Assembly: GCA_017551665.1 (NCBI GenBank)
Contig: JAFZLB010000097.1
Location: 1-34,756, forward strand
Direction of reading: 5' to 3'
Source of the DNA: Lachnospiraceae bacterium
GTDB lineage: Bacteria > Bacillota > Clostridia > Lachnospirales > Lachnospiraceae
DNA length: 34,756 nt
The position numbers were made by a program, and so were the translations under genes. Positions 23,794-31,210 of the stretch are shown piece by piece. Each line of letters begins with the position of its first letter. Position 1 is the stretch's first letter. Under the pieces are notes generated by a model, which worked only from the letters and a program-made list of their open reading frames with translations, was not told the DNA's origin and ran no database searches.

Positions 23794-24396
23794 TTACCAG
23801 GTGACCGCGATGTCCAGCTGATACGAATCCCACTGCGTAAAGAGACCGGTGTCACAGACGATGGCCTTGCCAAGCGAGGTCTCGACGATGGTGCCGATGG
23901 GGCGTAAGTCAAAATCCGCGGCGCACATAATGTATTCGCCGAACATCTTCACGCCGTCCTCGCGGACGTGATACTCACCGGAAAACCCGAGATAACGCAG
24001 GCGCTCAATCACGCCCGTCATGTCCAGATTGTAATAGGTATCTTTGCCGGAAGGGCCGTGCACCCAGCCGTCGTAAGGCGAAAGCACGGGCTGCCCCTCG
24101 GCGTTATAGAGCGAGCGCAGCTTTGCCAGATGGATGACCTGTTCCGTGGTGAATTCTGCGAAGCGGTCCCATTCCGTGATAACGGTGCCGCGCGCGCCGG
24201 CGGTTGCGATGAGTTCTTCCCGGCCCTGTCTGCGCATTTCCCGCTTCAGTGCCAGCTGTGTTTCCTGCGGCGTGACGGGCACGGTTTCTTCCGAACCGCT
24301 GCTCTCGTCAAGCGCGTAGACTTCCCGTGACGGTCCGGCCAGCACAGCAGCCAACAGCAGCGGCAGCAGGAGCCGGAGTAATCGAAACTTTTTCAT
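23794..24396 (-). CDS. Secreted 3D-domain protein
   Basis: 200 residues. A signal peptide (RLLRLLLPLLLAAVLAGPSREVYA, residues about 5-28) is followed by a charged helical stretch. The C-terminal 60 residues resemble the 3D (Asp-Asp-Asp) domain: FGEYIMCAADFDLRPIGTIVETSLGKAIVCDTGLF ... QLDIAVTW. The CDTG and LDIAV segments match the AEDTGG and IDVYF Asp positions of that family, which has a lytic-transglycosylase-like double-psi barrel fold. Such proteins are wall-associated and act on peptidoglycan. The similarity is partial, so activity is uncertain. It has a near-consensus promoter and the ribosome site GGAGGGAG, and stands alone as a transcription unit. Confidence 0.72.
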   Translation of the reverse strand: MKKFRLLRLLLPLLLAAVLAGPSREVYALDESSGSEETVPVTPQETQLALKREMRRQGREELIATAGARGTVITEWDRFAEFTTEQVIHLAKLRSLYNAEGQPVLSPYDGWVHGPSGKDTYYNLDMTGVIERLRYLGFSGEYHVREDGVKMFGEYIMCAADFDLRPIGTIVETSLGKAIVCDTGLFTQWDSYQLDIAVTW

Positions 24397-24419
24397 AATC
24401 TCCCTCCAAAAACCATTAA

Positions 24420-24448
24420 ATGTTACACAAATATTGCGGTTTTGTCAA
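24420..24448 (-). promoter_or_regulatory. Sigma-A-type promoter for the 3D-domain gene
   Basis: On the minus strand, TTGACA (24448-24443), a 17-base spacer and TAACAT (24425-24420). The ATG at 24396 is about 24 bases below the -10 box. Confidence 0.75.
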
Positions 24449-24510
24449 GCCTTATTACAAGATGTTGTGTTTATTTATAAAACAGCCCCGCTCCGCCCGC
24501 TACCGCTTAT

Positions 24511-24539
24511 TTGCTCCACATGCAGAGCAGTGATATAAT
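24511..24539 (+). promoter_or_regulatory. Sigma-A-type promoter for the lipoprotein-apbE unit
   Basis: TTGCTC (24511-24516), a 17-base spacer and TATAAT (24534-24539), preceded by TGA so that it is also an extended -10. The leader is about 45 bases and ends with AAGGAGG. Confidence 0.8.
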
Positions 24540-24591
24540 ATGAGATGTTTACAAACCATCAACCACAGTTGTATTTGTAAAGGAGGACGAT

Positions 24592-25335
24592 ATGAAAAAG
24601 AGATTTTTGGCAATGGTCGTCGGGATGTCGATGCTCGCGCTGACAGCCTGCGGCTCGACGGCAGTGACCGACAGCGGCAGCTCCGCATCTGCCGCGGCAT
24701 CAACGGCCGGCGCGGAGAGTTCGACGGCAGCGGCAGAGACCGCGGAATCCGTGTATGAGCTCTACAACCGCACCGGTGATGATCTGACCGAGGTATTCAT
24801 CTACGAGGCCGGTTCTTCCGACAAGGGCGAAAACCTCAGCGATCAGTTCCACGGCGGACACGCACACATTGACAAGGGCCAGCTGCCCACCGGTGTGGAC
24901 TTCATCCTGGAGTTCACGACAGCGGGAGGCTACACGGCGAAGTTTGAAACCCTGCATGCCGAGGTGGCGCCGATCACCCTGCTGGCGGAGGATGCGCTGA
25001 CCGGCCCTACGGTCATCGCCTTCCAGTACCCTGTGGAGCCCGCGCAGTACGAAGTGCACAACCGCACCGGCGAGGCCGTCACGGAGCTGTATATTTACGA
25101 AGTCGGCTCTGCGGACAAGGGAACGAATTTCGCGGACGGCGGCATGGACGCGGATGCGAAGGTCGATATCGATTACGGCGATCAGAGCGTGGAGATCAAG
25201 TACACGATCGAGTACACGACAGAGAGCGGCCGCAACGCACAGTTTGATACCCTTTCGGTTGAGGTGGCACCGATTTATCTTCTGTCCGAAGATGCCATGA
25301 CCGGCGCTTCCCCGATTTCCTTCATGGAGCCGTAA
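24592..25335 (+). CDS. Lipoprotein with two tandem copies of an unknown domain
   Basis: 247 residues. The lipobox LTAC places the lipidated Cys at residue 20, and a Ser/Ala-rich linker runs to about 52. Two homologous units follow, about 53-146 and 152-247. Each starts with a Y-E-L/V-N-R-T-G motif, continues with LTEVFIYEAGSSDKG or VTELYIYEVGSADKG, and ends with VAPI.LL.EDA.TG plus a hydrophobic tail. I do not recognise the domain. It has its own strong promoter, and apbE follows after 18 bases, so the two lipoproteins are probably co-expressed. It could be a surface component of the flavin electron-transfer system, but no redox motif is visible. Confidence 0.85.
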   Translation: MKKRFLAMVVGMSMLALTACGSTAVTDSGSSASAAASTAGAESSTAAAETAESVYELYNRTGDDLTEVFIYEAGSSDKGENLSDQFHGGHAHIDKGQLPTGVDFILEFTTAGGYTAKFETLHAEVAPITLLAEDALTGPTVIAFQYPVEPAQYEVHNRTGEAVTELYIYEVGSADKGTNFADGGMDADAKVDIDYGDQSVEIKYTIEYTTESGRNAQFDTLSVEVAPIYLLSEDAMTGASPISFMEP

Positions 25336-25353
25336 GAAGTATCGTTCTGCCGT

Positions 25354-26418
25354 ATGAAAAAAGTGCTTCAAAAAACAATGCTATTGTTACTTGTCTTGTG
25401 TCTGGGTGCCTGCGGTGCCCGGACACAAGCCGTTTCGGGGACATCCGCCGGGGAAGAAGAAACGAAGATGCGCCGTTTCGAAGAGACCTGGCTGGATCTC
25501 TTTGACACGGTCACGGTCGTCAAGGGCTACGCAAAAGACAAAGAGACCTTTGACGCGGAGGCCTCCAACATCTACGACAGACTGCTGTATTGCTACCGGC
25601 TCTTTGACATCTATGAGAGCTACGAGGGCATTAACAATCTGAAAAGCGTGAACGACAACGCAGGAGTGGCCCCGGTGGCGGTGGATGCGGAGATCCTGTC
25701 CCTGCTGAAGTTCGGAAAAGAGATCTATGAAGCCTCCGGCGGCACGGCGGACATCACGCTCGGTGCGGTGCTTTCGGTCTGGCACGAGGCAAGGCTGACG
25801 GGCATGGAGCATCCCGCGGAAGCATACGTGCCGGAAGAAGCGCTTCTCTTAGAAGCAAAAACACACACCGGCTGGGAACTGCTGGAAATTGACGAGGCAA
25901 AGGGAACGGTGTTTCTGACGGACCCGGAGGCCTCGCTTGATGTGGGTGCGATCGCCAAGGGCTATGCCGCGGAATATGCCATGAAGGACGCGCCGGAGGG
26001 ATATCTTTTGAGCCTCGGCGGCAATGTGCGCACGAAAGGGATGCGCTCCGACGGCACCCCCTGGGTGGTCGGCGTGCAAAACCCGGAGGCCCCCGATTCC
26101 GGCTCCCTCTTTTCGATCTACGCGACGGACTGCTCGGTGGTGACAAGCGGCGATTACCAGAGATACTATACCGTGGACGGCGTCAACTATCATCATCTCA
26201 TTGACCCGGACAGCTGTATGCCCGCGGCGTACTGGCGCGGCGTCACGGTGCTGTGTAAGGATTCCGGCGTGGCGGACGCGCTTTCCACGGCGCTGTTTTT
26301 GATGGAATTGGAGGAAGGGCAGGCACTGGCCGCCCGTTACGATGCCGAGGCCGCATGGATTGCCGCGGACGGCAGCACCGTCTTTACGGAAGGCTTTGAG
26401 GCACTGATCCGGCAATGA
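25354..26418 (+). CDS. apbE: FAD:protein FMN transferase (ApbE), lipoprotein
   Basis: 354 residues. The signal ends in the lipobox LGAC (Cys20), so it is anchored on the outer face of the membrane. Family marks include WLDLFDTVTVV near the start, GGTADITLGAVLSVW, DVGAIAKGYAAEYA at about 196-209, LLSLGGNVRTKG, and YHHLIDPDSCMPA near the C-terminus with the conserved Asp/His metal-site region. ApbE splits FAD and attaches FMN to a Thr in the motif (S/T)GAT of partner proteins. Its likely targets, the FMN-binding protein at 27732 and RnfD at 28288, are encoded convergently just downstream. Only 6 bases separate it from the end of the Gx-family gene. Confidence 0.95.
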   Translation: MKKVLQKTMLLLLVLCLGACGARTQAVSGTSAGEEETKMRRFEETWLDLFDTVTVVKGYAKDKETFDAEASNIYDRLLYCYRLFDIYESYEGINNLKSVNDNAGVAPVAVDAEILSLLKFGKEIYEASGGTADITLGAVLSVWHEARLTGMEHPAEAYVPEEALLLEAKTHTGWELLEIDEAKGTVFLTDPEASLDVGAIAKGYAAEYAMKDAPEGYLLSLGGNVRTKGMRSDGTPWVVGVQNPEAPDSGSLFSIYATDCSVVTSGDYQRYYTVDGVNYHHLIDPDSCMPAAYWRGVTVLCKDSGVADALSTALFLMELEEGQALAARYDAEAAWIAADGSTVFTEGFEALIRQ

Positions 26419-26424
26419 GCCCGC

Positions 26425-26952
26425 TCAGTGCAGAAAGCGCTTCATCAGCGGCAACAGCCGCAGACTGATGACCCCTAAAAGAAAGCCCGTGATTGCCCCG
26501 GCGATGAGCAGGGGCGGCACAAAATACCAGACGCTGTAGGTTTTGACAATCCAGGCCGCGCAGGCGGTCTGTCCGATGTTGTGCAAAATGCCCCCCGCAC
26601 AGCTGACGCCCGCGGCGGAAAAGCAGGGCAGCCGCTTGAGCAGCAGCATCCCGGCAAAGCTCAAAAGCGCACCGGAGAGACTGAACAGGATGGCGGAGAG
26701 GCCGCCGAACAAAAAGCCCGAGACGAGGATGCGCATGAGATTGATGCTCAGGGCCGGAACGGGACCTCTGGTGTAGAGCAAAAGCACCGTTACCAGATTG
26801 GGCAGCCCCCATTTCATGCCGGGCACCGCAAAGGGAACGGGAATCATGGTTTCGAGATAGGACAGCACCAGCGCAAGCGCCAGCATCATGCCGTACAGGG
26901 TCACCGGTATGCTGCCGCTGTTTTTGTTATCTGGCGAAGACATCGACATCAT
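26425..26952 (-). CDS. Gx transporter / heptaprenyl-diphosphate-synthase-component-I-like membrane protein
   Basis: 175 residues from the ATG at 26952; ATGs at 26949 and 26943 are alternatives. All overlap the end of the upstream gene. About five membrane helices are visible. The YLETMIPVPFAVPGMKWGLPNLVTVLLLY signature and GGILHNIGQTACAAWI are typical of proteins annotated as Gx transporters or component I of heptaprenyl diphosphate synthase. From memory, a NusG-domain-II plus Gx pair is found in the Listeria flavin-based extracellular electron transfer locus (eetA/eetB); here the same pair is last in an Rnf-like operon. It may serve assembly, quinone/flavin delivery or anchoring. A direct enzymatic role in prenyl synthesis is unlikely without component II. 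Confidence 0.83.
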   Translation of the reverse strand: MMSMSSPDNKNSGSIPVTLYGMMLALALVLSYLETMIPVPFAVPGMKWGLPNLVTVLLLYTRGPVPALSINLMRILVSGFLFGGLSAILFSLSGALLSFAGMLLLKRLPCFSAAGVSCAGGILHNIGQTACAAWIVKTYSVWYFVPPLLIAGAITGFLLGVISLRLLPLMKRFLH

Positions 26953-27289
26953 CCGCCTCGCCTCCCTCCACGGTAACAATGACACGATGCGGCAGACAGA
27001 TAATGCTCTGCCCCTCTTTGGAAATTTTGCCGGTTTTGACACAGGAAAGATCCGGACAGTCGGCGTCCTCCAAAAAGGCCTGCCCGTCCCGGATGACCAG
27101 ATTGTTATAGCCGCCGTCCGCGCCTTCGATTTGCAGACTGGTTTCTTCGGAAAGCGGATAGCGCCCGGACAAAGCGCCGTCAACGGTCACGACAACGAAG
27201 CCGCCCGAAGGCTTCCGGGATAACACAAAAAACAGAATGACCGCGACGAGAAGCACCGCGGGGAGAAACAGGAGATCACCCTTGCGCAT
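26927..27289 (-). CDS. NusG domain II-containing membrane-anchored protein
   Basis: 120 residues. One N-terminal membrane helix (about 6-24) is followed by an extracytoplasmic NusG-II-type beta domain. The pattern DCPDLSCVKTGKISKEGQSIICLPHRVIVTVEG, with paired cysteines CPDLSC and a third Cys in ICLP, is characteristic of this family in Firmicutes. These proteins are not transcription factors despite the name. They occur beside FMN-binding and Gx-type genes and are thought to support flavin-based electron transfer. It starts 5 bases after the upstream stop and overlaps the next gene by 26 bases, so the order is fixed within one operon. Confidence 0.88.
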   Translation of the reverse strand: MRKGDLLFLPAVLLVAVILFFVLSRKPSGGFVVVTVDGALSGRYPLSEETSLQIEGADGGYNNLVIRDGQAFLEDADCPDLSCVKTGKISKEGQSIICLPHRVIVTVEGGEADDVDVFAR

Positions 27290-27294
27290 CGGAC

Positions 27295-27735
27295 TTAAAT
27301 CAGGCCGCTCAGCACCTGGCTCGCCAGGTAGATCACAAAGGCGTTGACGAGAAGCGCCCCCTTCGTTCCCTTCACCGCTTCCGCGCGTTGTGCCATGCCG
27401 TCAAACATCAGCCCCGTGACCACAAAGACGAGGCAGCCGAAAAGACCGGTCAGGGCCGCCGCACGGATGCCGCTCACAAAGCCCGCGCCCCAGAGGAACA
27501 GGCCGAAGGTCAGGAAGGAAAACACAGCGCACAGGAGGGGATTATGAAACTTTTCCCTGCCCGTAAAGGCCTCGATCAGCATGGCAACGAGGCTGATGGC
27601 GGTCATCATCGGCAGATCCGGCTCGGGATACATGACCAGCGGTGCGATCACGCGCAGCAGAATCCCGATCAGGCAATAAGCCCCCAGCACCGCCGCCAGA
27701 CAGGTTTGGATATGCAGTCCGCTTTTTTTGCTCAT
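27295..27735 (-). CDS. Small polytopic membrane protein of unknown family in the Rnf-like operon
   Basis: 146 residues, ATG at 27735 after GGAGGAGGG. Four to five hydrophobic helices are visible: about 10-32, 42-60, 67-90, 92-114 and 124-146. A polar loop (EAFTGREKFHNP) sits between the second and third. It lacks the length and the conserved Cys-containing helices of RnfA or RnfE, and has no CxxC, haem or FMN motif. It occupies the place where rnfE would follow rnfG in an rnf operon. The overlap with the preceding FMN-binding gene (ATGA) indicates stoichiometric expression. A structural or quinone-channel role in the complex is a guess from position only. Confidence 0.8.
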   Translation of the reverse strand: MSKKSGLHIQTCLAAVLGAYCLIGILLRVIAPLVMYPEPDLPMMTAISLVAMLIEAFTGREKFHNPLLCAVFSFLTFGLFLWGAGFVSGIRAAALTGLFGCLVFVVTGLMFDGMAQRAEAVKGTKGALLVNAFVIYLASQVLSGLI

Positions 27736-28274
27736 TCTCCCTCCTCCCATTCCGAGGCACCGGACTCGGTATCCTCTCCGGTCACGACGGCACGCGCCGC
27801 GTTGATCGCGCGGGCCACCGCCTTGCTGGATACGGTCGCACCCGTGAGCGCGTCAATATTCTGACCGACCGTAACACTTGTTTTTTTACCGAGAAACTGT
27901 GACAGGAAGCCGGTGTCGTTTTTGACGCGGCCGCCGAGCCCCATTGTCTCCGACACCTTGCGGGGCGCAATGCCTTTGATCGTGCCGTCCGCGTCCACGG
28001 CGACCCAGAGGACGATGCTGTCCACATAGCCGTCCGTTTCGACTTCGATGATCCTGCCCTCTCCGGCGCGATAGACCGCGCGGATGCCGGCGTCATCCCC
28101 CTCATAAGGGAGCTCTTCGTAGGAATCCGCGGGAAGCATCGTGCCAAACATCTGCTCCCGCGCGAGAATCTCTTTTTCCGCCGCGGTGGAACGCAGCCCC
28201 GCGGAAAGCGCAAACAGGAGGACAGCGCAAACCGCCGTGACCACTCCGCTTTTCATCCATCGATTCAGAGACAT
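27732..28274 (-). CDS. rnfG: FMN-binding domain protein, RnfG-like
   Basis: 180 residues, ATG at 28274 preceded by GGGAGGAG; an upstream in-frame ATG has no ribosome site. One N-terminal membrane helix (about 8-26) and an extracytoplasmic FMN-binding domain. The flavinylation motif DALTGATVSS is at residues 141-150, with Thr147 the expected covalent FMN site. SETMGLGGRVK (about 108-118) is the family glycine-rich loop. In Rnf complexes RnfG passes electrons through this FMN, which ApbE attaches; an ApbE gene is nearby. The C-terminus carries a short acidic tail (GEDTESGASEWEEGE). It starts 13 bases after rnfD. Confidence 0.93.
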   Translation of the reverse strand: MSLNRWMKSGVVTAVCAVLLFALSAGLRSTAAEKEILAREQMFGTMLPADSYEELPYEGDDAGIRAVYRAGEGRIIEVETDGYVDSIVLWVAVDADGTIKGIAPRKVSETMGLGGRVKNDTGFLSQFLGKKTSVTVGQNIDALTGATVSSKAVARAINAARAVVTGEDTESGASEWEEGE

Positions 28275-28287
28275 GTCCGCTCCTCCC

Positions 28288-29253
28288 TTATCCTTTCTTT
28301 GCGCCGTAGATGCGCCGCGCAAACAGCCTGTCCAATAACGGTGCGATGCCGTTCATCATCAGAATCGCGTAGGTGACGCCTTCCGGGAAGAGCCCGAAAT
28401 ACCGGAAGACCACGGTCAGAACCCCGCAGCCCGCGCCGTAGACGATCTGCGCCGTCTGTTCCACCGGCGAAGAGGCGTAATCCGTCGCCATGAAAATCGC
28501 GCCGAGCATCACGCCGCCGCTCAAAAGGCTGTACGCCATCCAGGCCACCACATTCTCGTCCTTGGCAAAGATCAGCGTCAGCAGCGCAACCGTCAAAAGA
28601 TAGGCGCCCGGAATCCGGAGGCTGATGACCTTGCGGAACACGAGGTAAGCACCGCCGACGAGCAACGCGACCGTGCAGACCTCCCCGATGCAGCCGCCGG
28701 TTTTGCCAAGGAGCAAGTCCGTCAGTTCCACACGTGGCAGCGCCGGCATCTGCATTGTGTGCAGGGGCGTCGCGCTCGTGATGATGTCCGCGGGGTCAAT
28801 GTTGCCCGCGGGCAGAATGCCGAAGGGGGCGGTAAAGCGCACCATGCCGACCGGAAACAGCAGCATCAGAAGGGCACGGGACGCCAGTGCGGGATTGAAG
28901 CAGTTGTGTCCGAGCCGGCCGCCGATGCCCTTGACGACAAAGGTGGCGAAAAAGCCGCCGACGAGCGGGATGTGATACGGCACCGTCACCGGCAGCGTCA
29001 GGGCGAGCAGCAGTCCCGTGACGACGGCGCTCATGTTCTTTAAGTTCCCCGGCTCCCGCGAAACCAGATGATACACAAATTCTCCCGCCAGCGCCGCGAG
29101 GACGGAAACGGCGGTCACGAGCAGGGCCCGATAGGTAAAGATCAGGGTACCGGCGATCAGGGTCGGAAGCAGTGCGATGATCACATCCGTCATGATCCGC
29201 CCGGTGGTATCCTTTCCCCGGATATGGGGCGATACAGTCACTCTCAGATTCAC
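28288..29253 (-). CDS. rnfD: RnfD-like membrane subunit of electron transport complex
   Basis: 321 residues from a GTG at 29253, which overlaps the rnfC stop by 4 bases (GTGA). AAGGAGG 10 bases upstream fixes this start. It is a polytopic membrane protein with about nine helices of the NqrB/RnfD family. LRVTVSPHIRGKDTTGRIM at the start, NLKNMSAVVTGLLLALTLP, LGHNCFNPALASRALL and ATDYASSPV are all family marks. ITSATPLHT around Thr162 corresponds to the covalent FMN site of RnfD (usually SGAT); the Gly is missing here. It should accept FMN from ApbE and move electrons and ions across the membrane. Confidence 0.94.
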   Translation of the reverse strand: MNLRVTVSPHIRGKDTTGRIMTDVIIALLPTLIAGTLIFTYRALLVTAVSVLAALAGEFVYHLVSREPGNLKNMSAVVTGLLLALTLPVTVPYHIPLVGGFFATFVVKGIGGRLGHNCFNPALASRALLMLLFPVGMVRFTAPFGILPAGNIDPADIITSATPLHTMQMPALPRVELTDLLLGKTGGCIGEVCTVALLVGGAYLVFRKVISLRIPGAYLLTVALLTLIFAKDENVVAWMAYSLLSGGVMLGAIFMATDYASSPVEQTAQIVYGAGCGVLTVVFRYFGLFPEGVTYAILMMNGIAPLLDRLFARRIYGAKKG

Positions 29254-30557
29254 GCCTTGGTTTCCTCCTTCAGAAAGCGCTTTCCTTCTTTGAAACGCGC
29301 GGTAAGCGGCAGCTTTGCGGGGCAGACATAAGCGCAGCAGCCGCATTCAATACAGTCGTTCAGATGAAGCTTTTGCAGCTCCTCCGCGTTTTTGGCCTCC
29401 GCGTACAGATACATGTTCAGCGGCTGTAAGCGGATGGGGCAGACGGTCAGGCATTTGCCGCAGCGGATGCAGACGGGGTGTTCCACCTCGCGGTTGTCTT
29501 TTCGGGAAAGACAAAGCACGGCGTTGGTGCCCTTGGTGACGGGCGCGTCCAAAGCGTTTTGCGCAATGCCCATCATGGGTCCGCCGGAAATGACCTTGTC
29601 CGCGTCCTCGGTCAGACCGCCCGCCGCCTCAATCAGCGCGGAAAAAGGCGTGCCGATGGCGGCAATCACATTTTTGGGCTCCCGGACCGCCTCACCCGTG
29701 ACGGTGACGATGCGCTCCGTCAGGGGCTTGCCTTCATACACCGCCCGGCAGACGGCGGCAAGCGTTGCCACGTTAAACACCGCGCAGCCCGCGTCGGCAG
29801 GCAGCCCGCCGGAGGGAACCTCACGGCCTGTCACCGCCATGATCAGCTGCTTTTCGGCCCCCTGCGGATAACAGGTGGGAACAGGCAGGCAGACCATGCC
29901 CGCAAAGGAAGAAAGGGCTTCCGTGACCGCGGCGATGGCTTCTTTTTTATTATTCTCCACGGCGATCACAATCCGCTTCGGCTCCAAAACAGAGGCGATG
30001 CAGCGCAGCCCGCGCAGCACATCCCGTGCCCGTTCGCGCAGTAGCAGATCATCCGCCGTGATATAGGGCTCACATTCACAGCCGTTGGCAATCAGCGTAT
30101 CCACCTTGCCGATGCCGGAGCGGATTTTCACATCCGTCGGGAAGGTCGCGCCGCCCATGCCGGTGATGCCGGCTTCCCGGACGATACGGATGAGCTCCTC
30201 CGCGGAAAAGACCGTATCTTCGGGATGTGCCGTGAGCGTGTTATCCTTCACATCCGTAAAATTGTTGCGGATGATGACGCTTAAGACCGTACCGCCGCCG
30301 GGGTAAGGCATTTCCTTTATGTCTTCCACGATGCCGGCGACCGGCGTGTGCACCGGCACGCACAGCCCCTCGCCGTCCCCGATCTTCTGACCGGCCTTCA
30401 CCAGATCTCCCACGGAGACCAGCGGCTTGCAGGGCGCACCGATATGCTGACGCAGCGGTATTGTTAAAATGGCCGGTGCGGCAAGCGGCTCCGGCGTTTT
30501 GAGACACAATTCTTTTTTTTGCGGGGGATGCGTTCCCCCATAGAACAGAGATTTCAT
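29250..30557 (-). CDS. rnfC: RnfC-like NADH/ferredoxin-side subunit
   Basis: 435 residues, the normal RnfC length without the long Ala-rich tail of proteobacterial forms. The N-terminus IPLRQHIGAPCKPLVSVGD is typical. GITGMGGATFPTDVK is the SLBB/FMN-NADH-type binding stretch, followed by ANGCECEPYITADD. Two [4Fe-4S] motifs are present: C363-x2-C366-x2-C369-x3-C373 and C402-x2-C405-x2-C408-x3-C412. RnfC is the cytoplasmic electron-entry subunit. It is first in the operon, with a TATAAT 22 bases above the ATG and AAGGAGGG before it. The divergent neighbour is rpiB, so no rnfB or rnfA precedes it. Confidence 0.95.
   Translation of the reverse strand: MKSLFYGGTHPPQKKELCLKTPEPLAAPAILTIPLRQHIGAPCKPLVSVGDLVKAGQKIGDGEGLCVPVHTPVAGIVEDIKEMPYPGGGTVLSVIIRNNFTDVKDNTLTAHPEDTVFSAEELIRIVREAGITGMGGATFPTDVKIRSGIGKVDTLIANGCECEPYITADDLLLRERARDVLRGLRCIASVLEPKRIVIAVENNKKEAIAAVTEALSSFAGMVCLPVPTCYPQGAEKQLIMAVTGREVPSGGLPADAGCAVFNVATLAAVCRAVYEGKPLTERIVTVTGEAVREPKNVIAAIGTPFSALIEAAGGLTEDADKVISGGPMMGIAQNALDAPVTKGTNAVLCLSRKDNREVEHPVCIRCGKCLTVCPIRLQPLNMYLYAEAKNAEELQKLHLNDCIECGCCAYVCPAKLPLTARFKEGKRFLKEETKA
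29264..29270 (-). promoter_or_regulatory. Ribosome binding site that fixes the rnfD GTG start
   Basis: AAGGAGG on the minus strand lies 10 bases before the GTG at 29253, within the end of rnfC. It rules out the longer frame that would run far into rnfC. Confidence 0.75.
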
Positions 30558-30578
30558 TCAAATCCCTCCTTCCCTCAC

Positions 30579-30584
30579 ATTATA
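30579..30584 (-). promoter_or_regulatory. Candidate -10 box of the rnfC operon
   Basis: TATAAT on the minus strand, with only a weak T-rich -35 region around 30602-30608. It leaves a very short leader containing AAGGAGGG. It is divergent from the rpiB -10 box about 75 bases away. Confidence 0.6.
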
Positions 30585-30654
30585 CTCCCCGCAAAAGGAA
30601 AAGAAAACAGGGGATCGGAAAAAGCGGTTACGGATGGCGGAAGATGGCGGAAAG

Positions 30655-30663
30655 TGGTATAAT
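30655..30663 (+). promoter_or_regulatory. Extended -10 promoter of the rpiB-transketolase-rpe-map operon
   Basis: TGG-TATAAT, an extended -10 (TATAAT at 30658-30663), without a good -35 hexamer. The rpiB ATG is 36 bases further, preceded by AAGGAG. Confidence 0.65.
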
Positions 30664-30699
30664 GATAAGGTTATTTTCCCCGTCGAAGGAGAGCACAGG

Positions 30700-31158
30700 A
30701 TGATCATCGGATTCGGTAACGATCACGCAGCGGTGGCACTCAAAAAAGCCATGATGGAACACGTCGCCTCTCTCGGGCACGAATGCATTGACTACGGCGC
30801 GCAGGATGGCGAAAAAATGGATTACCCCGTACCGGGAAAAGCGGTGGCGGAGGCGGTTTTGCGCGGCGAAATCGACAAGGGCATCCTCATCTGCGGCACG
30901 GGCATCGGCATTTCCATTGCGGCCAACAAGGTACCGGGCATCCGCGCGGCGGCCTGCTCCGAGCCTTTTTCCGCAAGGCTTTGCGTGGAGCACAACAACT
31001 GCCAGATCGTCGCCTTCGGTGCGCGCGTGATCGGCGAAGGCACGGCCAGGGATATCGTCGATGCGTTTCTCTCCGCGGAATTTGAAGGCGGAAGACACGC
31101 GGCAAGGGTGGAGCTCATCGGCGCGATTGACGCGGCATACTGCAGGACGGAGGAATGA
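30700..31158 (+). CDS. rpiB: Ribose-5-phosphate isomerase B
   Basis: 152 residues; the ATG at 30700 is chosen because AAGGAG precedes it and MIIGFGNDHAA matches the family start. Family marks: GNDHAAVALK, DYGAQDGEKMDYPV, the active-site block GILICGTGIGISIAANKVPGIRAA with the catalytic Cys, and EHNNCQIVAFGARVIG. It interconverts ribulose 5-phosphate and ribose 5-phosphate in the non-oxidative pentose phosphate pathway. The downstream genes encode both transketolase halves and Rpe, so this is a pathway operon. A small 6-bp hairpin overlaps its stop codon (31157-31170). Confidence 0.95.
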   Translation: MIIGFGNDHAAVALKKAMMEHVASLGHECIDYGAQDGEKMDYPVPGKAVAEAVLRGEIDKGILICGTGIGISIAANKVPGIRAAACSEPFSARLCVEHNNCQIVAFGARVIGEGTARDIVDAFLSAEFEGGRHAARVELIGAIDAAYCRTEE

Positions 31159-31210
31159 CCGTGAACGGTCGGTAATACAGAACAGAAACGCAACAGAAAG
31201 GATCGAGGCT

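Noticed and set aside
26953-27183. Longer start for the Gx-family gene
   Set aside because: The extension runs antiparallel in frame through the NusG-II gene, is Arg/Pro-rich and lacks membrane character; the ATG cluster at 26943-26952 gives the family-like start.
27295-27735. Calling the small membrane protein RnfE or RnfA
   Set aside because: It is too short (146 residues), with too few helices and none of the conserved cysteines.
31061-31210. Longer start for the transketolase N-terminal subunit
   Set aside because: The extra 50 residues overlap rpiB in another frame and are not family-like; ATG at 31211 has a ribosome site and the right N-terminus.
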